64,000 nucleotides of DNA from Symbiodinium natans (GCA_905221605.1 CAJNDS010000380.1:564001-628000); one strand, 5' to 3'. Numbered from the stretch's first letter, positions 25,035 through 35,098 are shown. Numbers and translations: made by a program. Notes: generated from the sequence alone by a model not told the origin.

Positions 25035-25230
25035 CCTGGCAGTCCTACTGGCTTAGCTGCTTGATTGGGACCTTCGACCTGGGCACCTTGCACCTGTGCA
25101 CCTGACCTGGGAGTCCTGCCAGCCTGGCTGCTGGATTGAGACCTTGGACCTGGGCATCTTGCACATGTGTACCTGGGAGTCCTGCCAGCCTGGCTGCTGG
25201 ATTGGGACCTTGGGCCTGGGCAGCTGCACT
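25035..25230. repeat. Minisatellite, unit about 66-71 bp, three copies
   Basis: Units start at 25035, 25106 and 25172, each opening with CCTGG.AGTCCT and containing GGCTGCTGGATTG and ACCTGGGCA. The last is truncated and runs into the telomere-like A/C-rich tract. Confidence 0.85.
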
Positions 25231-25233
25231 GTA

Positions 25234-25340
25234 CCCCCAAACCCTAAACCCAAAACCCAAAACCCAAAACCCCAAAACCAAAACCTCAAACCCAAAAACC
25301 CCAAAAAAACCCAAGAACCCAGAAACCCCAAAACCTACCA
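25234..25340. repeat. Degenerate telomere-like C/A repeat
   Basis: Tandem CCCAAAA, CCCCAAAA and CCCTAAA-like units, strongly C/A-biased on the plus strand. It resembles a decayed telomere-type tract; compare the clean CCCTAAA tract at 44534-44592. Confidence 0.7.
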
Positions 25341-25407
25341 AAAAGCTCACAAAGAAGCTTTCTTTGATTCAGCAATCTGCGGCAAGAGGTTATCGAGCGC
25401 TGACAGT

Positions 25408-25487
25408 GTGGGGTGGGGGGGAGGGGGGGGGGGGGGGGGGGGGGAGGGGGGAGGGGGGGAGGGGGGAGGGGGGGGGGGAAGGGGGGG

Positions 25488-25529
<42 letters not shown>
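25408..25529. repeat. Poly-G/GA tract
   Basis: About 120 bp of G interrupted by single A, A-A and T. It could form G-quadruplexes and its length is probably unreliable. It lies just beyond the 3' end of LINE 1 (minus strand), so it may mark the insertion edge. Confidence 0.9.
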
Positions 25530-25584
25530 CGGCAGCTGTGCTGCAATGCTTGTCGCAGTGCTGGCCTGTTGCGACTAGTGATGC

Positions 25585-26237
25585 TCAGAGGATCACTGCA
25601 TCGTCACTTGATGCTTCAGGGAATGTCAAAAAGAAGATGTATGAACCATGACGGACTTGTCTTTGATCTGAGTCCGTTGCCTTCAGTGATCGCCGGTGGT
25701 CGTCCGTCGACTGCCACTCCGATGTCGGCGTTGACCTCCAAATTGCGCGGTAATGTCCGCTGTGCGGGGTAGAGCCAATGTGAAATACGCAGGACTGCAC
25801 GTATGCCCGTTCCATGCGTATGGAGCCCTCATGCAGTACAGGAACCCGGAGTTCTTGGCTGTAGGACGTGATGGGGGCGTGGTTTTTGCCCGAGCCTGTG
25901 AATCTGGCCACTGTGAAAATAGCGTGTTTCTGCTGCCCTAGCAGTGTGGTGTTTGGGGGTACCGAAGCCCATTCGTCGATTAGGAACTGCAGTGGCTTGC
26001 TTTCTGGGTGTTGCATGAGCATGACAAGGGGTCCTCCTTCCACCGCCAATCTTCCTGTGGTTAGATCAACGGTTGCCCAACGTCGCGTCAGGGGTAGATC
26101 GGAAGCAGCCGTCAAAAAGCCTTGCAGGAATTCTGCCGAGTCTTGCTGCGTGCCATCAAATCTCCATCTTGGTAGCAGGCTCCTAAGCGGGAAGGAGTTG
26201 ATGAGGTTAAGGGGGGGGGCAGCACTAGACTGTGCTA
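25585..26237 (-). pseudogene. LINE 1, ubiquitin-specific protease C-terminal part
   Basis: Continuing from the Cys box in the preceding frame, this segment has DGTQQDSAEFLQGFL, the Q-Q-D-A/S-x-E-F-L box of ubiquitin-specific proteases. Further on is HIGSTPHSGHYRAIW with the catalytic His (codon 25753-25755) in the usual S-G-H-Y box, and STDDH after it. USPs are cysteine proteases that remove ubiquitin from proteins. A stop at 26235-26237 and a frameshift at a C9 run (G9 on the plus strand, about 26211-26219) separate it from the Cys box, so this copy is broken unless those are assembly errors. Confidence 0.75.
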
Positions 26238-28190
26238 GGAAGAGATGAGGCTCATTAGAGCTTGCAGTGACCGCAGTGAAGGGTCTAAGATGGTAGTGGC
26301 CAGCAGAGCCTGTATGGCTGCATTGACATAGCAGTAGTTAGAGGTGTTCTTGAATGCAAGGGTTGCCAGAAGAGAGGAAGGGGAGAGACAAAAGACATGA
26401 GAAGGATCGCTCTGAATCGCTTGCTGCATGACAGCTGGACCACTAGAGCCGAGCGAGGTAGGAGAAGACAGAGGAGGAAAGAGAGAGGAAGCTGGGGGAG
26501 CTGAGTCTTGGCAGTTATTGCTCTCTGCAGTTATTACTTTTGGGGAGGACTTTGTAACGGCCTTGGGTAAAGACTTAGATTTGGCCTCTGGCGGCCGTTG
26601 GGGACTGGCTGCTTTGAAGAATGATTGCAGTGGACCAGCGGTGGTCCTGGTGATCTGCAACACGGAATCGCCTAGCAGGATCTGAAACAGAACTCCGCAC
26701 TGCGCCGGATGCTTACGCCGATCAGTGACCGTCTTACTGCAGAAGGGGCAAGGTCTGCCTTTGAGGATCTCCGTTCCGAGCTTTTGACATTGTGTTATAG
26801 TGCTATCTTGCAGGGCATCCCAAATTCTGCGATGCTCCTGATGCAAGTGCGACTTGACCTTGGTATGATCAAGCGTCCAGAAACCACAGAGCACGCAATG
26901 ATCCACAACGCGCTTAGAAGCCGGCTGCCGGGCTAGCTGCGTGACGGTATGCGTGCCAGCTGTGCTAGTTAGGTGTTCTCGTGACCATGGATGCACTGGT
27001 TCGGTCTGACCTGCCGCTGCACTCTCGTCATGGCGCTGAGCATCTATTCTTCTTAGGGCTGCCGGCTCTCTGCAGGCGCCGGACAGAAGGTGGTCCTTCA
27101 ATCCTTTCCAGAGAGCGAAGTGTTTGTGACACGCTGCACAAGTAGGTAGGCCGTCCTTCGAATGCTCTGGCAGAAAGTCGGGTGGGATATAACGATCCAA
27201 CTTATCCCTGTGCATTTTGGCCTCGTGTATGTGTAGCCCTTGTGCAGTGGTAGTCTGAAAAGAGCAGTGTCTGCAGCAATGTCTAGGCTCTTCCTCTTCT
27301 TGGGTTACTGCTATCAAGGCCTCATACTCTGCAAGAACCTCTTGCGCGTACTGAAGAGCGTTGGGGAGCAGCGCAGCATCCTGATGGCCGTGTGGATGCT
27401 GTGTATCTCTCGGAGCCTCATGCAATGCAGCAGGCCTTGTTTGGGTTTCCTGTCTGGTTCTGAGCGATCTGACTCTGTTGCTCTGGCGCTCCAGCAGCAG
27501 CTGGACGGGATCCTTGATGCCGTAGGCTGCATACAGGTGATGCGTCGATAAGCCCGTAAGATGGACGGGTTTGTTGAGGACCGCCCTGATTTTTCTGGCG
27601 TGCCACCTTCGCAGTTGTTGCGCTGTCTCCGTTGTGAGCCCTATGTCCACTAGACCCGCCGAGACCGTCGCCCAGACTGTTGTGTGCCAAATCTTCAGTC
27701 TGCTTTTCGGACCTGAGAGTCTTCGGTTGTGCACATATCGTCGGACTTGTTGCAGCTTGGCATTGCCCTCCTGCAATCTAAAATCCAACGTCGCCTTTTC
27801 CTGGTTGCCATAGGAAACGTACACTCCAAGGTACTTAAAGGATGTGGACTGCGGGAATGATTCCTGGGCTTTTGTGCTCCCAATGCGCCATTTGCGGTGT
27901 TGTACTCCCTGGGCGTCTAGGCTTGTGTGACTGAAAAGTTTGTGTGCACGGGCTGAGGCAGTGCCTGTTAGCTTAACCATGAAGTGACACTTGTCAGCGT
28001 TCACTTTAAAGCCATATTTTCTGACAATGCGGAGAAGATCAGCTATCATGTTGTGTGCTTGCAGCAAATCTCTCCAGCTGGTGACAGTGTGATGAACAGT
28101 TAAGTCATCTGCGTAGCCCGTCAAGCTATGCAGCACGCGATCCCAGCCTACGACCTCTGCGAGTTCTCGGAATAGCTTTCCTGTCAGCAA
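26235..28190 (-). pseudogene. LINE 1, RT palm/thumb, zinc fingers and USP Cys box
   Basis: A 651-aa open frame. It starts inside the RT palm with GYADDLTVHH (F/Y-A-D-D box, codons about 28101-28115), then a thumb with KYLGVYVSYGN. Several zinc-finger-like pairs follow: CCRHCSFQ...HIHEAKMH, CAACHKHF...H, CVLCGFWT...HLHQEH and CPFCSKTV...C. After a Ser/Pro-rich linker of about 80 residues comes FKNTSNYCYVNAAIQALL, a USP Cys box (N-x-x-N-x-C-Y-x-N; catalytic Cys codon 26331-26333), with Ser replacing the usual Gly. The same frame reads from RT through to the Cys box with no stop, so the USP is part of the LINE protein rather than a chance neighbour. The frame opens with a non-ATG codon and really continues upstream. 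Confidence 0.8.
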
Positions 28191-28207
28191 GGAGAACAGG
28201 GTTGGAG

Positions 28208-28611
28208 CTAGTTTACACCCTTGCTTAATGCCTGTTGTGGACTCAACAGAGCACGAGGTCTGCTGAGTGCCACTAATCCCTGGATGTCTGACGGTACCCC
28301 AGCGTCTTGAAGAGTGTCCATGAGGTCCTGGCGGCGAACCATGTCGAATGCCTGTGATAAGTCAAGCGCAAAGCAGATCCCTCCGACCAGCTCTGGTTTG
28401 CGGTGTCCAGCATGCTGGGAGTGCCTGCTAAGCCGCGATTGTGCGCACATTTGGCGTACCTCTCTGGTATGCTTGGAGACTCTGGAGAGAGCATCAGAAA
28501 GTCCTCTTTGAGGTTGGTAAGCGAACTGTGGCACCGACCTCAGGTAGCTGCAGGTATAGGGAGCCAGGAGATCTCTGCACGCCCCTGCCAGACCCTTGCC
28601 ATCCGGTCTTA
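28208..28611 (-). pseudogene. LINE 1, RT domain middle part up to the nested insertion
   Basis: The frame contains RPDGKGLAGACRDLL, PQFAYQPQRG and ALDLSQAFDMVRRQDL, the RT strand with the first catalytic Asp (F-D-x-S/K-x-A-F-D). Near 28230 a frameshift moves the reading to TGIKQGCKLAPTLFS, the G-I-K/R-Q-G-C/D box, which is in frame with the next segment. At the upper end the frame is cut by element C. Removing 28612-37120 joins this to the segment ending at 37121 without loss of codons. Confidence 0.8.
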
Positions 28612-28932
28612 TTATAGCTGCCCCAACCAGAACAAAAATCTTTCATCCGCAATGGTATAACTTCTGCCCGCAGGCGAGCTACAGAGAATTATCCAACATT
28701 CAATCTCGAGGGGAAACGCGTTGAACTCAACATTAAAAACATCGGATTCCCAAATCACGCAAGTAGATCTCATCACACTCCACACTCTAACACATGCGCA
28801 CTTTTTCTTCGTCGGCACGCCGAGAAAATGGGGAAAGTACGTCATGCCACTTTTTAAGTGGCCTGCACCATGGCACATGTAGTGCCATCGGCCCTCTGAC
28901 ACAACTGATGTGTCGGCCCCGTTTATCTCCCC
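28612..28932 (-). repeat. Split direct repeat Q2 (outer 3' end of element C)
   Basis: 321 bp, matching 29200-29519 except for one extra A in an A-run near its start. Its outer edge meets LINE 1 RT sequence. A 19-bp G-rich spacer (28933-28951) separates it from P2. Confidence 0.92.
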
Positions 28933-28951
28933 GGGTTGGGAGGGTGGGAAA

Positions 28952-29200
28952 GAAATTTCCTTGCTTTGCTGACTGCTGAGCCAAGCTTTGGAATGCAAGC
29001 GAAATTTCAATCACAAATTTAAACAATCCTGAAAACACATGTCCCAAGAATGTGTCATGCATGCATAAGCAAAATGCTGGTGAGTATTAAAATTCCAAAC
29101 TTTTTGTTCTGGCCCAAAATTGCTTAAAGATACTCTCCGACAAACAATTTTGGTTTTGGTGCAACTATAAGGCAACGTCATGCAAGCATGAAGTATAGCT
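28952..29200 (-). repeat. Split direct repeat P2
   Basis: 249 bp, identical by eye to 36872-37120. It abuts Q1 at 29200, forming the inner joint with a doubled AGCTATA. Confidence 0.93.
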
Positions 29201-29519
29201 TATAGCTGCCCCAACCAGAACAAAATCTTTCATCCGCAATGGTATAACTTCTGCCCGCAGGCGAGCTACAGAGAATTATCCAACATTCAATCTCGAGGGG
29301 AAACGCGTTGAACTCAACATTAAAAACATCGGATTCCCAAATCACGCAAGTAGATCTCATCACACTCCACACTCTAACACATGCGCACTTTTTCTTCGTC
29401 GGCACGCCGAGAAAATGGGGAAAGTACGTCATGCCACTTTTTAAGTGGCCTGCACCATGGCACATGTAGTGCCATCGGCCCTCTGACACAACTGATGTGT
29501 CGGCCCCGTTTATCTCCCC
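29200..29519 (-). repeat. Split direct repeat Q1
   Basis: 320-bp copy of 28612-28932, lying 21 bp beyond the stop of the polyprotein gene. Confidence 0.93.
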
Positions 29520-29540
29520 CACTTCTCTTTGGCCGGCGCA

Positions 29541-32500
29541 TCAAGTGCTTTCAAGAGTGCAATAGGTCATCGGACATTTGACCTCGTCGCGCAAGAAATC
29601 CCCTAGGTACCGCAGTTTCTCCCACTCACCCCGGGAGGGGGCATCGGAAGGATTGCTTTCACTGGCAACCCTGTGGAACCATGCTAGGCACGGCGCCGCC
29701 TCATCCGCAGCCTCTAGTTGCATGAGCAGCTCACGCCAGGAGGTATCGGCCGCATTCCCGTTAATACAGGAGCTGTGGACACCCGTATGGTCCACGAAGA
29801 AGAAAACCCTGTTCCCTCCTATTGCCCTGGACCACAAGACCCTGGCTAAGACCACGGCATACAGCTCAACCTGGCCTATGATGTGCTTGCGCCCCCGTGC
29901 CCACCGTTGGATCAAGGCCTCAGGAACTTTGGCACCAAAGACACGGGGCTTCGACCCCGGCGCAATGAGAACGCCTCCCACAGCCGCATGAAAGGAACTT
30001 CCACAGGGGTCGCATGCTCCATCGGTAAACACGAGGACTGGGGCAGAAGCAGGGCTCGCTGAAAGCTGACGGGGGACCCCCTTCAAAAGGCGAGCACGTA
30101 GCAAGGCAACCGCATCAAACTGGGACTGGCTTAGCTCCACACTGAATGCAGCAGCCCGCTCCAGGTTCCTCAGATCGGCAATGGCCAGACGGCCCGTGCG
30201 TCCCAACATCTGCGACTCAAGAAATTGCAATCTCCCTAAAAGGGAGGGCACCTCGCGAACCAGCACCTTCCGATCCCTCAACACACTTGCAAGTGTCTCA
30301 CACATCGCCGCAGCCCGCTCCTGTTTGTTTGACACGCACACGTGCCCAAAGGACGGGTCACTTGTATCCAGGACAACTCCCAGCATCTCGCTCGCAGAGC
30401 TGAAAGGTTGCTCTTTGTCACGCGATAGCGTGAACCCAAGAAGGTCCATGACCGAATGCACTGCATTATCAGTGCCCCCACTAAGCATCGCAGGAGCCAT
30501 CGTTGGGTAGTCGTCATAGTAGCATGCCGCTACTACGCCGACTTCCCAAAGGATCCGCTGCAGCAACAAGGACACTCGATTGAAGTGCATCACCGAAGCC
30601 GACGAACCGAAAGGCAAGGTGTTGCATGGAAAGGCATACACCCGGTCGTCGGTAGGGTTTTTGAGAATCAGGACTGCTTTCGGCTTCTCTCCCGGGTGAA
30701 GAGGTAGTTGTTTGTACGCTGCTCTAAGGTCATAGGTCTTCGTGAGTGGACGTAGTTTCTCGCGATCCGCCCAAACCTTGTGCAACCTGCCCTCGAGGGA
30801 CGTACCGTCACTCAACACAAACTTCACCCAACCGGAACCCAAGGCACACCGGAATACCTGCAGGCAAACCCAGCAAAGCTCATCCAGTGCTTTCAGGCTA
30901 ACACGCTCGAAACACCCAAAACAGGAGTTCACGCCGGATTCGGAGAAGTCGTCGATTGGGCGAAGCTTTCCCTGCATTACGCTGAAGCGGCGACAAGGCG
31001 ACCATCCCTGCGGGTACACTTCTTCGAGCTGCTCTCTAGTGTAAGGACCATCAAGCCAAGCCTTTGATGTTGCATCTGCTTCTTCAAGAGTGACGTTCCA
31101 CAGCTCTTGCGCATGCTCACCACAAACTTGGCCGGACACCTTGTCCCACAGAGAATCCCTCAAGATGGCCGCACCTTCCCAAAAATCTTGTTCGGAGCTA
31201 AGTGCCGGCTTCTCGTCAGGATGGAAGACCCCAGTACACGGCATATAGCCAGTGAGTTTGAACCCCACCTCCAAGTCGTGATGAAGTTGCTTGTCAGGCC
31301 AATCAAGAGATTCGGCAATGCGCTTAAGAAGGCACAGGCGCTTGCCTCCCAAGACACGCCTCACTGAAGGTTCAAGTTTTTGCTTCAGGGCACGCTCCTC
31401 GCCCTCAAGCTCAACAGCCCATTGTCTCCATAGCCTGATTTTCTCCAGTCTCCGTCGCATCACCACCACCGGGCCTTGCACAAGGAGGTCGAAGAGCACG
31501 CGAACCAGTCCGTCTGGAAGGGCCCTGGCAGTATCGAAGGGGTGATCAAGCTGCTTTGCCTCACGCACGAAAACCTCTGGAGATCGATACACACCGAAAG
31601 TGTAAAACCGACAAGAAGCTGCACCCACTTGGAGCTCATCTCCAAGCTCACCTGCGCGGGTGTCGGCACCACCCCTTTCAACTGACACACGCAGCAGTTT
31701 AGACTTGGCAGGCACCTGCAACCAAGGTTTTTCCAAGCAGTTCTTAGCATTCAGCGGGGGGGCTTCGGAGGAAGCCACTGTCACGGTATGCGCAAATTCG
31801 CCGATGACAGGCGCGAAACGGCGACCTCGGGGCTGAACCTGCCCTGCTGCACGGGCAGTGGCCAGCTCAGAAGTCTGAAGCTTGCTCGGAAGAAGTTGAC
31901 GCTCGGCAGCGACGTCATCGATGCAGGCAACAAGCCGTTCACAGAGAAGTTTTGGGTAGGCGGCCTCCAAAGCGGTGGCATAATTGCCGTCCACAACCCA
32001 AGCATCATGCTTGGGGCAGCCAGGGCAGGGCCCGCTGAGGCGACCCAAAACTGGGTGGGAGGACAGGAAAGCTGTAGCCTTCTTGCGTGTAGAACCATGC
32101 AAGCATGCATCGAAGCTTACTAAGGTAAGTCTCTGCACCAAGGATTGGAAGCAGGGTAAGTGCCAAAGCCACGAGTGCAATGGATTTTCCACTGAGAAAT
32201 GGACGCAAGCATGGTTGGACAGGAGCCATTGGCAAAAGGCAGCCGTCTCCCGATAGATAGCGTTGGCGCTAGCAACCCGAGCTGCCTCAACCTCGGACAG
32301 ATCGGGCCGCCCCCATGGGTGTTGAAGGGACCTAAGCGGGCGCGGTCCCTTCCCAATGTCACGCGCACGGCTGGCCGTGCCGCACGGCGGTGCGATATGC
32401 ACCCACACAACGTCGCGCGTCTCAACAAGACGCCTGATGAAGTCCCAGGTGCGTGACAAGCGCAAGTCCAGCTGCAGCACATGAACATAAGGTCTATGCT

Positions 32501-33485
32501 TACTATGGCCCCAATCTACCGGCACGACCGCGTACCCGGCCTCTTTGGCTACGCAGGACAGAAGGGCAGAGCCCGCACACAACTCGAGCACAAGGGGGCG
32601 AGAAGTCGACGGCGGCTGCAGACGAGATGAGGGCTGCACGGGCGGCGCAAGAGGAACCGAGGCCTCTGCCAAGGGCTGGGCTCCTGCCGCTGGAGCGACA
32701 CCTGTCGGGGGTGGCAGTTTTGTGCTGGGACTAGCTTCTAAGGGAAACCCTAAGAGCCGCAGCTCTGCCAAAGCGGGGGGCTTAAGCTTCTCCACGAAAC
32801 GCACCGTGAAACCTACCAAGACAAGGCGGCGACCCTGCCATGGGAGGACGCAATGTGCATTCTCGCTGGCCGACAAGAGCAGACACGGACCATTCCAAGG
32901 CACGGGGCCACCGATGACATCGTGGCCTTGAAACTCACGGACTTCGGAGCCCTCACCCTCAACCCAAAGACAACCTCCCTTAAAGGCGGTTAGGGGAGTG
33001 ATTATATTAGGGAAGGGCGCATTCTGCAGGTCCTTATGCATGGAAGAGGGACTCTGATCAAGCACGGCAATGGAAGAGAAGACACACCCGGGGGCCGCAT
33101 GTTTGAGCCAGGCCACAAACAAGGCAGTGGAAGCAGGATACTTCCCAGTCGTCGTTCGCACGCCGACGACTCCGCCATGCACAAACGCGCCTGCAGTGAA
33201 GCTGCTGCCTTCAGCAGCGCGGGGGGATGGTTCTTTTGGCAAGGCGTCGAACAGGCGCACAAGGTCTGAAGCAGTCAGCTCATGATGGCCTGCCAAAGCC
33301 CAAGCCAAGGTCTCAGCTTGATCAAGATCATGTGGTTTTGCACCCTGAAAGAGAATCGGAAAAACGGCACCCCCAGCATGAAGAGGAGGTGCCAAAACAG
33401 AACTCACGTGCTCAGCTGCATGTGAATGTACGAAGCAGTTTGCTCCACGGCTCACGCGCGGCCTCTTAGGCTCCGGCTGAACCAC
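29541..33485 (-). CDS. Element C polyprotein: dioxygenase-like, methyltransferase-like, RT, RNase H
   Basis: A 1314-aa uninterrupted frame. Residues about 90-235 resemble a 2OG-Fe(II) dioxygenase: SSMHKDLQN gives H150-x-D152, GGCLWVEGEG follows, then H211 and LPWQGRRLVLVGFTVR with R219/R220, the expected H-x-D...H...R order. Residues 297-530 resemble a C5-cytosine methyltransferase: LVLELCAGSALLS (SAM loop), HIAPPCGTASRARD with C368 (codon 32382-32384) and FSVENPLHSW (motif VI). RT lies at about 830-1100 with YDLRAAYKQLPLH and the CYYDDYP box near residue 990. RNase H follows: VFTDGACDP, QVELYA, FVDHTG and SNPSDAPSRG. The start is the first ATG after the Gag gene, 156 bp away. Whether the two N-terminal domains are active enzymes is inference; all their key residues are present. 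Confidence 0.85.
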   Translation of the reverse strand: MVQPEPKRPRVSRGANCFVHSHAAEHVSSVLAPPLHAGGAVFPILFQGAKPHDLDQAETLAWALAGHHELTASDLVRLFDALPKEPSPRAAEGSSFTAGAFVHGGVVGVRTTTGKYPASTALFVAWLKHAAPGCVFSSIAVLDQSPSSMHKDLQNAPFPNIITPLTAFKGGCLWVEGEGSEVREFQGHDVIGGPVPWNGPCLLLSASENAHCVLPWQGRRLVLVGFTVRFVEKLKPPALAELRLLGFPLEASPSTKLPPPTGVAPAAGAQPLAEASVPLAPPVQPSSRLQPPSTSRPLVLELCAGSALLSCVAKEAGYAVVPVDWGHSKHRPYVHVLQLDLRLSRTWDFIRRLVETRDVVWVHIAPPCGTASRARDIGKGPRPLRSLQHPWGRPDLSEVEAARVASANAIYRETAAFCQWLLSNHACVHFSVENPLHSWLWHLPCFQSLVQRLTLVSFDACLHGSTRKKATAFLSSHPVLGRLSGPCPGCPKHDAWVVDGNYATALEAAYPKLLCERLVACIDDVAAERQLLPSKLQTSELATARAAGQVQPRGRRFAPVIGEFAHTVTVASSEAPPLNAKNCLEKPWLQVPAKSKLLRVSVERGGADTRAGELGDELQVGAASCRFYTFGVYRSPEVFVREAKQLDHPFDTARALPDGLVRVLFDLLVQGPVVVMRRRLEKIRLWRQWAVELEGEERALKQKLEPSVRRVLGGKRLCLLKRIAESLDWPDKQLHHDLEVGFKLTGYMPCTGVFHPDEKPALSSEQDFWEGAAILRDSLWDKVSGQVCGEHAQELWNVTLEEADATSKAWLDGPYTREQLEEVYPQGWSPCRRFSVMQGKLRPIDDFSESGVNSCFGCFERVSLKALDELCWVCLQVFRCALGSGWVKFVLSDGTSLEGRLHKVWADREKLRPLTKTYDLRAAYKQLPLHPGEKPKAVLILKNPTDDRVYAFPCNTLPFGSSASVMHFNRVSLLLQRILWEVGVVAACYYDDYPTMAPAMLSGGTDNAVHSVMDLLGFTLSRDKEQPFSSASEMLGVVLDTSDPSFGHVCVSNKQERAAAMCETLASVLRDRKVLVREVPSLLGRLQFLESQMLGRTGRLAIADLRNLERAAAFSVELSQSQFDAVALLRARLLKGVPRQLSASPASAPVLVFTDGACDPCGSSFHAAVGGVLIAPGSKPRVFGAKVPEALIQRWARGRKHIIGQVELYAVVLARVLWSRAIGGNRVFFFVDHTGVHSSCINGNAADTSWRELLMQLEAADEAAPCLAWFHRVASESNPSDAPSRGEWEKLRYLGDFLRDEVKCPMTYCTLEST

Positions 33486-33641
33486 ATGTGCTGAAGGAAA
33501 ACTTGCGTCGGCCGACGAGGCCGACCCGCCGGTGCCTGGCGAGGCAGCGACGCCTGGTACAACGGGAGCGCCCGGCTCGAAAACTGCATCCTCTCCGGAT
33601 GCTGTGCCTGCTGAGGCACCCTTGGGACCCTGGGTCCCTAG

Positions 33642-34862
33642 TCAGGCCTGTCCTGACACACCGCTGCGCAAGCTGCAATCCGTTGCAGGGTGGCTTTTGC
33701 CGCACCGCGGAACAGCGCAGACATGTAAGCCTTTCGGGCACCTGCCGCGAGTGACGGTCTCGCGACAAGTTTTGAGACCGTATCCGAAACATATGGGGTC
33801 TCCGCCGTTCGTGTGGCTCCGACAGCCTTCCAGCCCCTGGGGCATTTTCATCTGCCGAACGGCAGCCTTACCTCGCTTCCCCTTTCCACGGCCCTTCCCT
33901 CCAGGAGGGGGCGGCGGAAAGCCGTAAGGCCCATTACGCTCTTTCTCAGAGCCAGCGCCAGCAGCCTTAGGCAATGGCTGCATCAAGCTGACAACCTCCG
34001 TTGAACAGGTGGCGGCTTCGAACACCTGATCCAAAGGCCTTCCCGATACTGTGACCTGGAGGCCGGCACGTGTCTGATCAGCAAGGCACTGGAACAACTT
34101 GCGATCTGCAGCCTGCAATTGCATGAAGGTTGGTAGATTGTGAGAGGAAGGAACAACGTCCAAGCGTGCACTCAGAAGCTTCTCTACCCAACGGCTGTGA
34201 TGGACAAAATCTAAGAGATTCGCCATCTCAAAAGCAATGCCTCGACGGGACAACGCAAGGTGGATGAGGAACTCACTGGACGTGTCTGCACGCCCCGGGT
34301 CAGGCTTCTCAGTCTTGAGTTTCCCCGAGCTGTCAATGGACAAGACCGACTCTCTCTTGGCACTCTTCTGTGCCTCGTGCTCTTTGCTTGTCAGACGATC
34401 CCACTCCAGGTATTGGAGGCGATTCTGCTCATAGATGGCGACACACGCATCCACCAGAGCATCTGATGGCTCCATTCGATTCCGGATGTCCAACCCCGAC
34501 AACTTCTTCACGATGGCAGCGAACCTCTCGGAGCGCTCCGGCACCGAAAGCTTCCTAGGCGCTGTTTCATCGGTCCGCTCCACCAACGAGCGCATTTCAC
34601 TCGTAGTGACAGCAAAGCTCTCATGGAACAACCTGCGAAAGGCTGCCTTCTGCCCCAAACTTGCCGGGCCTCCAAGTGCCGTCTCAAACGCGGCGATGAG
34701 CTCCTTGTCATCGCCCGATCCTGGCGTATAGCTTGACATGAAGGCTACCCGGGCCAGAGTAGTGATGCCAGCCCGTTTAAGGGCCGCGACATCAGCTTCT
34801 TCTAAGCCTACCTTCACACATCTCGCAGAGAACACTGGACCACTCTCCGAGTACGCAGCCAT
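33642..34862 (-). CDS. Element C Gag-like protein with C-terminal Cys/His cluster
   Basis: A 406-aa protein, mostly helical by composition. Near residue 310 comes a GFPPPPPGGKGRGKGKRGK basic/Pro-Gly linker. Then a Cys/His cluster follows: CRSH, ICFGYGLKTC, RCPKGLHVCAVPRCGKSHP. The same order (helical part with QAADRKLF/AADRKIW, KGRGKG linker, HICAVRGCAQKHPAS) is seen in element B at 51.4-51.9 kb, so it is a conserved gene. A nucleic-acid-binding capsid role is inferred from position and the zinc cluster, not from a recognised family. It lies between the recombinase and the polyprotein genes, with 236 and 156 bp gaps. Confidence 0.7.
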   Translation of the reverse strand: MAAYSESGPVFSARCVKVGLEEADVAALKRAGITTLARVAFMSSYTPGSGDDKELIAAFETALGGPASLGQKAAFRRLFHESFAVTTSEMRSLVERTDETAPRKLSVPERSERFAAIVKKLSGLDIRNRMEPSDALVDACVAIYEQNRLQYLEWDRLTSKEHEAQKSAKRESVLSIDSSGKLKTEKPDPGRADTSSEFLIHLALSRRGIAFEMANLLDFVHHSRWVEKLLSARLDVVPSSHNLPTFMQLQAADRKLFQCLADQTRAGLQVTVSGRPLDQVFEAATCSTEVVSLMQPLPKAAGAGSEKERNGPYGFPPPPPGGKGRGKGKRGKAAVRQMKMPQGLEGCRSHTNGGDPICFGYGLKTCRETVTRGRCPKGLHVCAVPRCGKSHPATDCSLRSGVSGQA

Positions 34863-35098
34863 CTTTGACGGCCACCCAAACTAGGCTTGAGACCTGGCAC
34901 CTGCTCAGAGCTGGTAAAGCATCTGTGTTTGCCATGACATGTAGGCAACTCTCAAGAGAGAACTCTCACATGGACGTAGAGCACGAACATCACATTCATG
35001 GACATAGAGCACATGCAAAAAGGAGGGGGCGCAGCAAGTGAGCAAAGCGTGGGCCTCGCGCACACCCTTTATGCTCTATGCACAAGTGAAATCTCACA

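Noticed and set aside
25096-25772. Gly-rich and Pro-rich frames over the G tract
   Set aside because: Low-complexity DNA read in all frames; no motif or codon bias.
33488-33927. Plus-strand frames antisense to element C genes
   Set aside because: Shadows of the Gag-like and polyprotein genes, which have clear domains on the minus strand.
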